Source: Alloacidobacterium sp963823845 (GTDB taxonomy: Bacteria; Acidobacteriota; Terriglobia; Terriglobales; Acidobacteriaceae). From it: DNA of 64,000 nt. Below, piece by piece: positions 42,435 through 51,126 of the stretch (its first letter is position 1; each line of letters starts with the position of its first letter). Location: positions 124,001-188,000 of the forward strand of contig CAWGND010000013.1 of the NCBI GenBank assembly GCA_963823845.1, given 5' to 3'. The notes below the pieces were generated by a model that was not told the DNA's origin, ran no database searches, and was given only the letters and a program-made list of their open reading frames with translations. A program made the translations under genes and the position numbers.

Positions 42435-43367
42435 CTATTCCACCACAACCTCTTCAACGCCCCTACCGCCGCTGGTCAGCGCGATGGCGGCTGCGAGAAT
42501 CAACCCGCCACCAACCCATGCCAGCGGTCCGAGATGCTCTCCCAGCAGCTTTACGCCAAGAATGGAACCCAGAGCAGGTTCAATATTCAGAAAGACCCCG
42601 GCGCGCGATGCCGGAACGCGGTGAATGCCTGTGTTCCACAGCAGCATGGCGGCGGCATTGCACAGCAGGCCACTGGCCGCCAGCGCCAACCACGTCTTGA
42701 CGCTTATTCCCCTCACCGGTGGCAGGCCATCCCTGAGCACAACCCACACCGCCAGCATTGCCGTGCCTGTGAGCAGTCCATACGCCGTCACGGCCATCGG
42801 CGAGTGTCCCTGCATGAGGTGCTTGTTCAGCAGAACCCAGGACAAGGCGATCAGCAACGAAACAACGATCAGCAGATCGCCTGCTAGCGTCGGCCCGTGC
42901 CCCGAGGCGCCACGATGTCCTCCGCCGAGAACGATCAATGACACGCCGATCGTCGACCCTGCGAGGGCTAGCCAGCCAGTCCAGTCGAGCCGTTCATGCG
43001 CAAAGATGGATGCGCCCACGGCCAGAATCACCGGCATTGTGCCGACCATTAGCGCCGCATGGCTGACAGTCGTCATCGAGAGCCCCTGAAACTGCATCAG
43101 GTATTGCACCGGAATCCCGAGGAATGAAGCGATGAGCAGCAAAGTCCAGTCGCTACGCGTGAACTGCGGTCGCCGCAACAAGAAAAACAAAGGAGGGCAG
43201 GCAAACAAAAAACGGTAGAGCACCATGTGCCCCACGGACATTTCAGCCAGAGCTATCTTGCCGAAGAAAAATCCCGTGCCCCACAAGCATCCGGCAAGCG
43301 CGCACGCCCCATAGCCGATCAAGGCACGAGTGGGCTTCTTTGCGCTGCCGGTTGCAACTGTGGGCAT
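42435..43367 (-). CDS. EamA/DMT-family membrane exporter
   Basis: About 310 residues with ten predicted helices in two EamA repeats. The first repeat starts ALIGYGACALAGCLWGTGFF; GMPVQYL-like and LMVGTMPVILAVGASIFAHE (the EamA helix 3-4 hairpin) follow; the second repeat has LLIVVSLLIALSWVLLNKHL and FLNIEPALGSILGVKLLGE, the usual closing motif. Such proteins export amino acids, metabolites or drugs; substrate unknown. The frame extends up to 43403, but the ATG at 43367 gives the usual short N-terminus, and the upstream ATG touches a direct repeat that looks regulatory. Confidence 0.85.
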   Translation of the reverse strand: MPTVATGSAKKPTRALIGYGACALAGCLWGTGFFFGKIALAEMSVGHMVLYRFLFACPPLFFLLRRPQFTRSDWTLLLIASFLGIPVQYLMQFQGLSMTTVSHAALMVGTMPVILAVGASIFAHERLDWTGWLALAGSTIGVSLIVLGGGHRGASGHGPTLAGDLLIVVSLLIALSWVLLNKHLMQGHSPMAVTAYGLLTGTAMLAVWVVLRDGLPPVRGISVKTWLALAASGLLCNAAAMLLWNTGIHRVPASRAGVFLNIEPALGSILGVKLLGEHLGPLAWVGGGLILAAAIALTSGGRGVEEVVVE

Positions 43368-43401
43368 ATCAACTTTCTGACGTGCGGGGTGCCCCCCGGC
43401 C

Positions 43402-43465
43402 ATTTTGTACGGAGATCGTTTATTTTGTTGGACTTGCGTGGCCTATTTTGTACGGAGATCGTTTA
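43402..43465. repeat. 21-bp direct repeat with 43-bp period in front of the DMT exporter
   Basis: The word A plus TTTTGTACGGAGATCGTTTA occurs identically at 43402-43422 and 43445-43465, four helical turns apart. Each copy contains ACG-N5-CGT, an imperfect dyad of the kind bound by TetR-like repressors. The position just upstream of the exporter suggests paired operators. No regulator gene lies next to it. The rest of 43466-43885 holds repeat relics and a terminator and no gene that I can support. Confidence 0.55.
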
Positions 43466-43812
43466 GAATCAGCGGCTTACAGGATACATTGTTTACTAGT
43501 TAGCAATACCGCGGTGCGTGCCTGATTTCCTATATATATAGAATAGCAGTTTTGGGCATAATTCCCTGCAGTCATGGTGCCGTTACAAGTTAATGATTCG
43601 GAAACACTTACCTGACAAGGTGCGACCGTAGGGGCTTGACAAGATTCAGAGGCGATTCGGCTTCGGTGTTCGTGCTGTCGAAGGCTCGTGGCCGAAAGCT
43701 GTACGAATTTTGCGGTGTTGCGCTCATCGCATGGATTCCTCAGCGGATTGCGCTTCGGAATGACGACGGGGTTGGGTTCGCGGCTTTCACCAGGAGGCCT
43801 CGAAAAACACAG

Positions 43813-43839
43813 AAAAGCCCGGCGCGAGGCCGGGCTTTT
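43813..43839 (-). terminator. Bidirectional intrinsic terminator after M13 peptidase 1
   Basis: AAAAGCCCGGC and GCCGGGCTTTT form a perfect 11-bp stem around a 5-base loop. It lies 46 bases downstream of the M13 peptidase stop and could also serve rightward transcripts. Relics of the dispersed repeat flank it at 43727-43765 and 43845-43869. Confidence 0.8.
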
Positions 43840-43885
43840 GGCGTTCTTCGACTTCGCTCAGGACAGGCTTTGCCTTGATGGCAAA

Positions 43886-45958
43886 TCACCAGATGGAGCA
43901 GCGTTTTGCCGGAGCCATTGGCTGGCCCGTTTTGCAGGCGAAGGTTTTCTGAAATTCCGGCAGATTCATGACCACTCCGTTGACGCGGAGATTCTCCGGC
44001 GAATGCGGATCAGTCTGCACGCGGAGCCGCAAGTCTTCCGGGCGATTGTTCTGGCACCAGCCCTGCCCATATGCGACGAAGAATTGCTGCTCGGGATTCA
44101 GCCCGCCGTATTCAGCATCGCCTTTCTTGGTAAGGTCGACGCCGCTTTTCTGCGCGCGGTCAAGATAAGCGAGGAAGGCAAGTTTTAGACCACCGAGATC
44201 GGCGATGTTTTCTCCTAATGTCAGCTTGCCGTTGACATGCAGGTTATCGACAGCGACAAAGCCGTCGTATTCGTTCACGACGCAGTCAGCGCGCTGGGTG
44301 AATTTCTTCTCGTCTTCCGGCGTCCACCATTCCTTGAGGTTGCCCGCCGCATCGAACTGGCGGCCTTCGTCGTCAAAACCATGCGTCAGCTCGTGACCAA
44401 TCACGCCGCCCGCATCGCCGTAGTTAACCGCGTCATTCTGGCGCGGATCGAAATAGGGCGGCTGCAGAATCCCCGCCGGGAAGTTGATGTCATTCATCTG
44501 CCCGTTGTAGTAGGCATTTACCGTCGGCGGCGTCATGCCCCATTCGCCACGATCGACGGGCTTGCCAATCTTGTTAATCTGCCGGTGTACTTCAAACGCT
44601 GCAGCCCGTTGTGCGTTGCCCAGGGCATCGCCGCGCACTACTTTCAGGCTTGAATAATCGCGCCACTTGTCGGGATACCCGATTTTGTTGGCGACGGTAT
44701 GCAGCTTTTCTTTTGCGCGCGTCTTGGTGGCAGGGCTCATCCAGTCCAGCTGATCGATGTCGCGGTCCATTGCGGCCTCAATGTCATGTGTCAGCTCGAG
44801 CGTGCGCTGCTTGTCCTGCAGGCTGAAGCGTTGAGCAACATAAACCTGTCCGAGTGCCTCGCCGAGAGCATGGTCTGTCGCGCGGACGCAGCGTTTCCAC
44901 CGCGGCTGCTGTTCCGGCTGCCCCTCGAGGATCTTGCCGTAGAAGGCGAAGGACTCGTCATCGAGCGCCTGCGGGAGCGCTGTTCCCGGTGTCTGCCGAA
45001 TCGCAGCCCAGCGCAGATACGTCTTGATGGAATCGAGATCGGTGGAGGACAGAACCTGATTAAGCCCGGTAAAGAATTTCGGTTCCGTTACGTTGAGCGA
45101 CTCCACCGGAGGAGTATCCAAGGCGCGCAGGTACTGCGTGAAGGCAAAGTTAGGAGCGCTGCTCTCAAAGCTCGGCAGCGTCATCTTGTGATAAAGCGCC
45201 TGCGGGTCGCGCCGTTCGACATTGCTTAACGAATGCTTCGCCAGCTCGGTTTCGATCTTCAAAACTGTGTCAGCATCTTTTTTCGCCTGCTCGTGTGGCT
45301 CGCCAAGCAATTCAAAGGTGCGGGCGACGTGCGCCTTATATTGATCGCGCTGCTTCACCGACGGCTCGTCCGTGCGGTCGTAATAGCCCTTTTCAGGAAG
45401 GCCAAGCTCGGCCTGATCGAATTCAGCAATCTGCTGTGTCGCGTCTTTGAAGTCCTGGTCGGAACCGAAGCCGAAGAGCGTGCCTATCCCGAAGACCTCC
45501 AGATAAGCTGCCAGTTCCGGCAGGCCGTCCTTCGATTGGAGTGCCGCAATCCGGTCCAGCACTGGTTGTAGAGGCTTCAGCCCGGCCTCATTCACGGCAT
45601 TGACGTCAATGCAGGTTGCGTAATAGTCGCCGATCTTCTGTTCGTTGGCGCTACGATCCGGGCCTCCTGCCGCGGCTTTCTCCAGAATGGACTTCAGCAC
45701 GAGCCGATTCTGGTTTTCAAGCTCGGTACCACGTCCGTAAGACGATTCATCGGCGGGGATCGGATTCTGCTTTGCCCACCCGCCGCAGGAATACTGGTAG
45801 AAATCGACGCAGGGGTCGGCGCTCGTATCCATCAATTTTGGATCGAGAGCCTTGAGGTTCTTCTGCGCCTCTGAAGTATCCTGCGCAAGGCAAAGAACTG
45901 GAATCAGGCAGCTGACAAGCATCATGCCGGAGATAAGAGACGTTCTCAAAGAGTTCAT
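43886..45958 (-). CDS. M13 family zinc metallopeptidase (neprilysin/PepO type), copy 1
   Basis: 690 residues with a signal peptide (ISGMMLVSCLIPVLCLAQ). The N-terminal peptidase_M13_N part holds DPCVDFYQYSCGGWAKQNPI and SSYGRGTELENQN. The catalytic part has VNAYYNGQMNDINFPAGILQ, VIGHELTHGFDDEGRQFD (HExxH zinc site) and GENIADLGGLKLA with the third ligand Glu, ending QPMAPAKRCSIW, the conserved C-terminal CxxW. All zinc and catalytic residues are in place. It would be an exported oligopeptidase. A second copy lies at 60294-62378 and shares the domain plan. It diverges from the exported protein at 46057. Confidence 0.93.
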   Translation of the reverse strand: MNSLRTSLISGMMLVSCLIPVLCLAQDTSEAQKNLKALDPKLMDTSADPCVDFYQYSCGGWAKQNPIPADESSYGRGTELENQNRLVLKSILEKAAAGGPDRSANEQKIGDYYATCIDVNAVNEAGLKPLQPVLDRIAALQSKDGLPELAAYLEVFGIGTLFGFGSDQDFKDATQQIAEFDQAELGLPEKGYYDRTDEPSVKQRDQYKAHVARTFELLGEPHEQAKKDADTVLKIETELAKHSLSNVERRDPQALYHKMTLPSFESSAPNFAFTQYLRALDTPPVESLNVTEPKFFTGLNQVLSSTDLDSIKTYLRWAAIRQTPGTALPQALDDESFAFYGKILEGQPEQQPRWKRCVRATDHALGEALGQVYVAQRFSLQDKQRTLELTHDIEAAMDRDIDQLDWMSPATKTRAKEKLHTVANKIGYPDKWRDYSSLKVVRGDALGNAQRAAAFEVHRQINKIGKPVDRGEWGMTPPTVNAYYNGQMNDINFPAGILQPPYFDPRQNDAVNYGDAGGVIGHELTHGFDDEGRQFDAAGNLKEWWTPEDEKKFTQRADCVVNEYDGFVAVDNLHVNGKLTLGENIADLGGLKLAFLAYLDRAQKSGVDLTKKGDAEYGGLNPEQQFFVAYGQGWCQNNRPEDLRLRVQTDPHSPENLRVNGVVMNLPEFQKTFACKTGQPMAPAKRCSIW

Positions 45959-46056
45959 ACAGGCCTCAAAAGAGTTGCCGCAGGGGAAACAAGATAAGCT
46001 AGCGTTATCAAAAACATATGTGACGGGGAAGTCAATCGTTTCATTTTTGTAGGAGA

Positions 46057-47328
46057 ATGTTGGGCATGGGCTTGAGTGTGGACCTGCGTGTACCGGTCCG
46101 GATGTTGTTGGCGTTCATCACGGCCCTCCTGTGTGCCTCTCCGTTTGCGCACACCCAGCAGAAAAAGAACGACGCAGGGCCGGAGCCCGATCTGCGCATT
46201 CCGGTAGAACCTCTGGGCTATATGGCCCCGAGCTCCTTTTACCTGACATCGCGCCTGTCATCGACTTCACTCGATTTCATCGACAAAGACCATCTGCTGT
46301 TCACCTTTCGTCTGCCGGGGCTGATGAAGCGTTTGCCCGACGATCCGCCTGACGACGAAGACCAGATGATTCGAGCGAATATTCTTGAGCTGCCCAGCGG
46401 CAATGTGACGGCGAAAACAGACTGGCGTATGCACGACCGCTCGCGCTACCTGTGGCGTTTGGGCGAGGGCCGCTTTCTTATAAGGCAGCGCAGCAGTCTG
46501 TTCCTTACCGATACGTCGCTGGAGTTACGTCCCTACATCCAAAGCGATACCGCGCTCGATTCAATCCAGGTTTCACCCGATCGAAAGGTGATCGTCGTTG
46601 AATCGGAAAGCAAAAAAGAGAGCCACCAGACAGTGGCCAGTACCGCGCCGACATTCGGAGACCTGTTCCTCCCTGAAGCAAAACCAGTACAGATCTACAT
46701 CCTGCATGCTGACACCCGCTCAGTCATTGCCCATGCCGAGACGCTGAATGCGGTCGAAATCCCCATGATGGGCGAAGGCCGCCTGCAGGCCCTTCCCAGC
46801 AAGGAAAACAAGTGGCTCATTCGCTACCTGCCCTTTCGCGGAGAAGCGCGGACGCTCACCGAGGTGCCGTCCTTCTGCCATCCAACGGAGGAAACAGTGA
46901 GCAGCGATGTCACGCTGGTCATGACCTGTCCGCGCTCCGGCAACGACCATCAGATCTTTGCCGTCAATCTGGATGGCAGGACGCTCTGGCAGCAGCGCTG
47001 GGAGAGCCGCTACGTTTGGCCGACATTTCAATTGACGCAGGACGGGAGCCGCTTTGCCTTCAGCTCGCTGCAGATGAATCATTCGGTCGGCTCAATGGAG
47101 GCGATCGACGAAACGAACATCGTGCATCAGGTGGTGGGCGTCTTCGATACACAGACGGGCCAGCTGCGCATGGTGAAGAACGCGACGCCGATCCTGAGCG
47201 CAGGGCAGAACTACGCGCTCTCTCCCGATGGCTCGCGGTTCGCGGTTCTGCGAGACGGCGCGATTGAAGTCTATGATCTGCCGCCGGTGTCCGCTCCTGC
47301 ACCGCCTGTGGCAAGCGGCGGCCACTGA
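46057..47328 (+). CDS. Exported beta-propeller-like protein of unknown function
   Basis: 423 residues with an N-terminal export signal (MLLAFITALLCASPFAHTQ). The rest is made of beta strands: LDFIDKDHLLFTFRLPGLMK, YLWRLGEGRFLIRQRSSLFL, IQVSPDRKVIVVESES, VFDTQTGQLRMVKNATPI and LSPDGSRFAVLRDGAIEVYD. The repeated D/E-G-x-x-F-A/L strands and SPDG words are those of WD40-like or YncE-like propellers, although fewer blades are clear. I do not recognise a family. Of two possible start codons (46057 and 46066) the first is next to GGAG. It converges on the LytTR regulator with two bases between the stops. Confidence 0.68.
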   Translation: MLGMGLSVDLRVPVRMLLAFITALLCASPFAHTQQKKNDAGPEPDLRIPVEPLGYMAPSSFYLTSRLSSTSLDFIDKDHLLFTFRLPGLMKRLPDDPPDDEDQMIRANILELPSGNVTAKTDWRMHDRSRYLWRLGEGRFLIRQRSSLFLTDTSLELRPYIQSDTALDSIQVSPDRKVIVVESESKKESHQTVASTAPTFGDLFLPEAKPVQIYILHADTRSVIAHAETLNAVEIPMMGEGRLQALPSKENKWLIRYLPFRGEARTLTEVPSFCHPTEETVSSDVTLVMTCPRSGNDHQIFAVNLDGRTLWQQRWESRYVWPTFQLTQDGSRFAFSSLQMNHSVGSMEAIDETNIVHQVVGVFDTQTGQLRMVKNATPILSAGQNYALSPDGSRFAVLRDGAIEVYDLPPVSAPAPPVASGGH

Positions 47329-47330
47329 GA

Positions 47331-48158
47331 CTATAGCTTGAACAGTTCCCGCAGCCTGCGCGTTTGCGCGCGGCTGACCGGGACTTCGGTCTGCTTCTTG
47401 TCGTCCATGCGCAGCTGGTAGCTGCTCTTGAACCACGGCACGACTTCCTTGATGTGGTTGATGTTGACCACATAGGATCGATGCGCGCGCCAGAAGATTA
47501 ACGGGTCGAGCAGGTCGAGCAATTCTTCGAGCGTGCGGCACTTCGATTGTCCTTCGAGCGTTGGCGTGACGACCGTGATCACGCCTTCGTCGATCGAGGC
47601 GAAACAGACGTCCTTCTGATCGACGAGCAGCAGGCGGCTCTGCGCTTGCAGCACAATCTTCCCGCTGTGGCGCTGCGGCTGTTGCTGCTGTTCGATGAGC
47701 TTGAGCAACGCCCCAATGCGAATATCGCCGCTCAGATCGCCATGTTTCGCCGCGCTTTCTTCGTGCGACTGGACTTCCTGCAGCCGCTGCCGTGCGCGCT
47801 CCAGCGCCTGCAGCACGCGTGCCTTGTCAAAAGGCTTCAGCAGGTAGTCAATGGCATTCACGTCGAACGCCTTGACTGCGTACTGATCGAAGGCCGTAGC
47901 AAAGATGATCTGCGGAAGGTGCTCACCGTCGCCGTGTTCCAGCAACTTCTTGAGCACGGCAAAGCCATCCAGCCCCGGCATCTGCACATCGAGAAAGACG
48001 ACATCCGGCTGGTGTGTGCGAATCAGATCGACAGCCTCTATTCCGTTCGTCCCCTGCGCCAGCACTTCCACGTTGCCTGTCGTGTCGAGCAGATACTTCA
48101 GCTCTTCACGCGCAAGCTCTTCGTCATCGATGATGAGGGCGGTCATTGCCATGGGCAC
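47331..48158 (-). CDS. LytTR-family response regulator
   Basis: 275 residues. A receiver domain (residues 5-125) has ALIIDDEELAREEL, VVFLDVQMPGLDGF with the phosphoacceptor Asp, FATAFDQYAVKAF (Thr) and DYLLKPFDKARVLQ (Lys). A Gln-rich linker (IEQQQQPQRHS) leads to a C-terminal LytTR DNA-binding domain with HSGKIVLQAQSRLLLVDQKD, LIFWRAHRSYVVNINHIKEV and VPVSRAQTRRLRELFKL. It will bind direct repeats near target promoters. No sensor kinase gene adjoins it, so its partner is elsewhere. The frame opens with GTG; an ATG four codons on is equally possible. Confidence 0.92.
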   Translation of the reverse strand: MPMAMTALIIDDEELAREELKYLLDTTGNVEVLAQGTNGIEAVDLIRTHQPDVVFLDVQMPGLDGFAVLKKLLEHGDGEHLPQIIFATAFDQYAVKAFDVNAIDYLLKPFDKARVLQALERARQRLQEVQSHEESAAKHGDLSGDIRIGALLKLIEQQQQPQRHSGKIVLQAQSRLLLVDQKDVCFASIDEGVITVVTPTLEGQSKCRTLEELLDLLDPLIFWRAHRSYVVNINHIKEVVPWFKSSYQLRMDDKKQTEVPVSRAQTRRLRELFKL

Positions 48159-48219
48159 AAAGATTAAGTATAGGAAGTCGCGGAAAGCGCGGTCAAACGC
48201 ACGCGGACATTCCTAGTGT

Positions 48220-48546
48220 TCACTTTGGGCTGTTAGCCCACTTGATGACGGCGTGTTGGAACTCTTCGATGTCTTCAAATGCCTTCCGAAGTCCGGCAGC
48301 TTCAAGTTCTTTTTTGGGCGGGCCATCAATCATGTACTGCGATCGGTCTTTAAACAGTCGAATCATAAGGTTCGAAAAACGCAAATCTACGTACCAATTG
48401 CCAAAGGAATTAGCATCATAGCGAGAGGCGGATACTTTCCATCCAACTGCGTAGAGCTGCTGAAGCAGTGCACCAGCCTCTTGGTCGATCTCAACAGGCA
48501 GATTTGCATTGTGGTTGAGCACGGCAATCATTCTTACACAAGCCAT
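48220..48546 (-). CDS. Small soluble protein of unknown function
   Basis: About 108 residues from the ATG at 48546: MACVRMIAVLNHNANLPVEI, QQLYAVGWKVSASRYDANSF, GNWYVDLRFSNLMIRLFKDR, then SQYMIDGPPKKELEAAGLRK and a helical end. The pattern of strands and a final helix suggests a small alpha/beta immunity-type or effector-like protein, but I cannot assign it. The open frame goes on to 48654 but would enter the zinc-ribbon gene; I prefer the later start. It has slightly lower GC than its neighbours. Confidence 0.55.
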   Translation of the reverse strand: MACVRMIAVLNHNANLPVEIDQEAGALLQQLYAVGWKVSASRYDANSFGNWYVDLRFSNLMIRLFKDRSQYMIDGPPKKELEAAGLRKAFEDIEEFQHAVIKWANSPK

Positions 48547-48601
48547 GGGTAACGAGGTTGCTTCAGAGTGCCCCGCTATCAGGGCTTCGAATAGGCAATC
48601 G

Positions 48602-49147
48602 CTAACCCTGAAAGACGTGCAGCCGTGCCGGACGGTTGTCCGAAGCGAGATCATGCCCGCAGTGCACGCAATAAAGATCGGTGATGCGCACGCTGCGATA
48701 GCAGTTTCCGCAGGAGGCGGAAACCTGATACGCGCACTGCGGGCAGAAGTGGTATTCGCTCTGCACAGGCGTGCTGCAGGCAGGGCACAGAGAAATGATC
48801 GGCTGACGCAGCAGGAAATAGAGCACAGCGCCGATACCTCCAGGCATTACCAGGCAGACAATCATCCAAATGCGCACGCTCATGCCGCGGCGCGGAGAAT
48901 CCTTGCTGATGTAACCCACCATCAGCATGTAAAGCGACGCCAGCGCGCCCCAGGAAAGCGCAAAGTAAAGGGCCAACCCGAACGGCGGGCCAGGATGATG
49001 ACGCTCATGTGGAAGCACAACCCAGAAAAAGTACTGCATGGCCACGAAGGCCAGCAGTGCTGCCGCAACCGACCAGCGAGGAATCAACTTCAACTCGTTG
49101 GAGAAGGACGTCTGCGACTCTTCCCGGTTTGGATGATTCGTTGCCAT
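48602..49147 (-). CDS. Membrane protein with two zinc ribbons
   Basis: 181 residues. Three hydrophobic segments (about 24-46, 56-78 and 88-112) precede two C-x2-C zinc ribbons: SLCPACSTPVQSEYHFCPQC and ASCGNCYRSVRITDLYCVHC. The zinc ribbons should lie in the cytoplasm after the last helix. It begins 6 bases after the stop of the membrane gene that overlaps an ECF sigma factor, so all three are likely cotranscribed. Function unknown; a role in sigma-factor control or membrane sensing is an inference from context. Confidence 0.72.
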   Translation of the reverse strand: MATNHPNREESQTSFSNELKLIPRWSVAAALLAFVAMQYFFWVVLPHERHHPGPPFGLALYFALSWGALASLYMLMVGYISKDSPRRGMSVRIWMIVCLVMPGGIGAVLYFLLRQPIISLCPACSTPVQSEYHFCPQCAYQVSASCGNCYRSVRITDLYCVHCGHDLASDNRPARLHVFQG

Positions 49148-49153
49148 CGCCTG

Positions 49154-49543
49154 CTATCGCCGCCCGTGCATCTGCTGCTGCCCTTTGAAGCCGATGATGA
49201 GCGCAGCAGCTATCGTTGAAAAGAGCAGCAGCACAAGCACCATCACCATGCCCGGCAGTTCAAACCACTGCTCGCCGCCAAGAAAATCGTCCACGGTGCT
49301 CCAGATAGCCGGTGTCAACACCATCGCAAGCACCGCAATCGTCAGCAGGACAACCGCCATGTTCCGGCGCTTGCGCTGCCGCTGCTCGCGCAATTCGGCT
49401 GCCGCCTGCATTACCGCGCGGCGTGTCCGCTGAACTATGAGCATGTCCGCAGTCGCGTTCATGCCCGCAAGCATTTCAACAATCTGCGGGTCTGCCGTCG
49501 GCTGATTCGCCTGAAGATCTGAAGGAGGCCCTAACGGGTTCAC
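49154..49543 (-). CDS. Two-helix membrane protein overlapping an ECF sigma gene
   Basis: 129 residues. A soluble N-terminal stretch (QPTADPQIVEMLAGMNATAD then a basic helix AAELREQRQRKRRN) precedes two membrane helices at about residues 62-82 and 98-120. The start ATG overlaps the TGA of the upstream sigma gene (ATGA), a position usually taken by anti-sigma factors, but there is no zinc-finger HxxxCxxC motif. It may be a non-standard anti-sigma factor; no family recognised. Confidence 0.62.
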   Translation of the reverse strand: MNPLGPPSDLQANQPTADPQIVEMLAGMNATADMLIVQRTRRAVMQAAAELREQRQRKRRNMAVVLLTIAVLAMVLTPAIWSTVDDFLGGEQWFELPGMVMVLVLLLFSTIAAALIIGFKGQQQMHGRR

Positions 49544-50229
49544 AGCGCCTCCTGTTGCCGGGTCATCGCCTCGAGCCGAGGCTTCAGCGAGGCCAGGCCG
49601 CGATACAAGCGCGACTTTACCGTCGACAATGGAGCCGCCGTCACCTGGGCGATCTCATCGAGCGAAAGCTCTTCGTGGAAACGCAGTACCAGAACCTCGC
49701 GGTGCAACGGATCGAGAGTTAAAAGCAACTTGGCGACAAGCCGGCCGTTCTCATAGCCCTGATAGAGGTCGAACGGATTCGGTCCATTGCCGGGAACCTC
49801 GAACGTGCGCTCGTCTTCAGTGTTCTCGCACAATTCATCCAGGCTTATCATCGTCCGCTTGCGCCGCATGTCGATCACCAGGTTGCGCGCAATGGTAAAG
49901 AGCCATGTGTCAAAGCGGGCATTGCCGTTGTACTGCGCGCCGCGCAGCAGCACACGCATCCATGTTTCCTGAAAGAGGTCTTCCGCCATCTCGCGGTTTC
50001 CCGTCAGATAAAGCAGGTACCGTAGCAGCCGATGCTGGTACTGCACGATCAGCTCATCCAGCAGTCCTTCGTCGTGGCGCTTCAATCCCTGCGCGATCAG
50101 GACATTTTCCTGGTGCGATTGTGTCGTCAATGAGATGGATGCCGTGCTCATGCTAGGTTGAGAGACGGAATTTGCACCGCCAAAGACTCTTTTCGAGATA
50201 AAATTCTGCACTTTTTCAATCGGGCTCAT
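49540..50229 (-). CDS. ECF-type RNA polymerase sigma factor
   Basis: 229 residues, region 2 with GLLDELIVQYQHRLLRYLLY, MAEDLFQETWMRVLLRGAQY and FDTWLFTIARNLVIDMRRKR (-10 recognition), then region 4 with LTLDPLHREVLVLRFHEELS and LDEIAQVTAAPLSTVKSRLY (-35 recognition). An N-terminal extension of about 40 residues precedes region 2. The ATG at 50229 follows GAGGA. It heads a run with a two-helix membrane protein and a zinc-ribbon membrane protein. No canonical zinc anti-sigma domain is coded here. Confidence 0.92.
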   Translation of the reverse strand: MSPIEKVQNFISKRVFGGANSVSQPSMSTASISLTTQSHQENVLIAQGLKRHDEGLLDELIVQYQHRLLRYLLYLTGNREMAEDLFQETWMRVLLRGAQYNGNARFDTWLFTIARNLVIDMRRKRTMISLDELCENTEDERTFEVPGNGPNPFDLYQGYENGRLVAKLLLTLDPLHREVLVLRFHEELSLDEIAQVTAAPLSTVKSRLYRGLASLKPRLEAMTRQQEAL

Positions 50230-50340
50230 GGTGATTCCTCGGCGGCGGATAAGGCCATGCGGGGCAGCTGGAAGAGCGGTCCGCTAACACTCTTATTATC
50301 CGTCGGATAGATAGATGCGGCAAGCGATACACTGGATACA

Positions 50341-51126
50341 ATGGAAGTTCTGTATGGCTTGCACCCGGTGGAAGAGGCTCTGCGCGCCGGAAGCCGCCAA
50401 TTCGAACACATCTGCGTTGCCCGCGAACGGCATGACCAGCGCCTGCAGCGCGTCATCGATGCCTGTCGTGAGGCTGGTGTCCGCCTTCGCTTTGAGCCGC
50501 GCGAACACCTGACAAAACTGGCCAAGACTCCGGGGCATCAGGGCGTCGTCGCCGTGGTCCGGGCCAAGGCGATGCTTTTGCTTGAAGACCTGCTCGATGG
50601 CCCTGAGCCGCAGCTGCTTCTGGCCCTCGACGGCGTGGAAGACCCGCAAAATCTCGGCGCGCTTTTGCGAACCGCGGACGGAGCAGGAGCCGACGGCGTC
50701 ATCCTCACCGAGCGCCGCTCCGCTCCGCTGAGCCCGGTCGCCATCAAAGCCTCGGCTGGAGCCGCTGAACACCTGCCGATCGCGCGCGTCGTGAACCTGA
50801 GCCGCGCACTAGAGCAGCTCAAGGAGCGGAACCTCTGGTGCGTCGGGCTCGATGAGCGCGGGACAATGTCTTACGATGAGTTCGATTTCACGTCTAACTG
50901 TGTGGTGGTTCTCGGACGAGAGGGCGCGGGCCTGCACGATCTGGTGCGACGGCACTGCGATCATCTGCTGAGCATTCCCATGACGGGCAGGGTGGCTTCT
51001 TTGAACGTGTCTGTAGCCGGAGCGGTAGTTCTCTATGAGGCAGCGCGGCAGAGACGCGCAGCGCAGGTGCAGCCGACGACAGCCGCCCCATTGAAAAAGA
51101 AAGCGCAAAAAGGTTTAGGTTCATGA
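50341..51126 (+). CDS. rlmB: RlmB-type 23S rRNA (guanosine-2'-O) methyltransferase
   Basis: 261 residues, SpoU/TrmH knot family. The N-terminal L30e-like RNA-binding domain starts MEVLYGLHPVEEALRAGSRQ. The knot domain carries LDGVEDPQNLGALLRTADGA (motif 1, with N and R), SAPLSPVAIKASAGAAEHLP, VVLGREGAGLHDLVRRHCDH (motif 2) and IPMTGRVASLNVSVAGAVVL (motif 3), the deep SAM knot. In E. coli RlmB methylates G2251. It overlaps the next gene by ATGA and diverges from the sigma operon. A basic tail with PLKKKAQKG closes it. Confidence 0.93.
   Translation: MEVLYGLHPVEEALRAGSRQFEHICVARERHDQRLQRVIDACREAGVRLRFEPREHLTKLAKTPGHQGVVAVVRAKAMLLLEDLLDGPEPQLLLALDGVEDPQNLGALLRTADGAGADGVILTERRSAPLSPVAIKASAGAAEHLPIARVVNLSRALEQLKERNLWCVGLDERGTMSYDEFDFTSNCVVVLGREGAGLHDLVRRHCDHLLSIPMTGRVASLNVSVAGAVVLYEAARQRRAAQVQPTTAAPLKKKAQKGLGS

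Noticed and set aside
43466..43812. A gene between the DMT exporter and the M13 peptidase
   Set aside because: The available frames are short, in repeat relics, without ribosome-binding sites or protein-like composition.
46057..47328. Naming the exported protein at 46057 a WD40 or TolB protein
   Set aside because: Only two or three blades are recognisable, too few for a family name.
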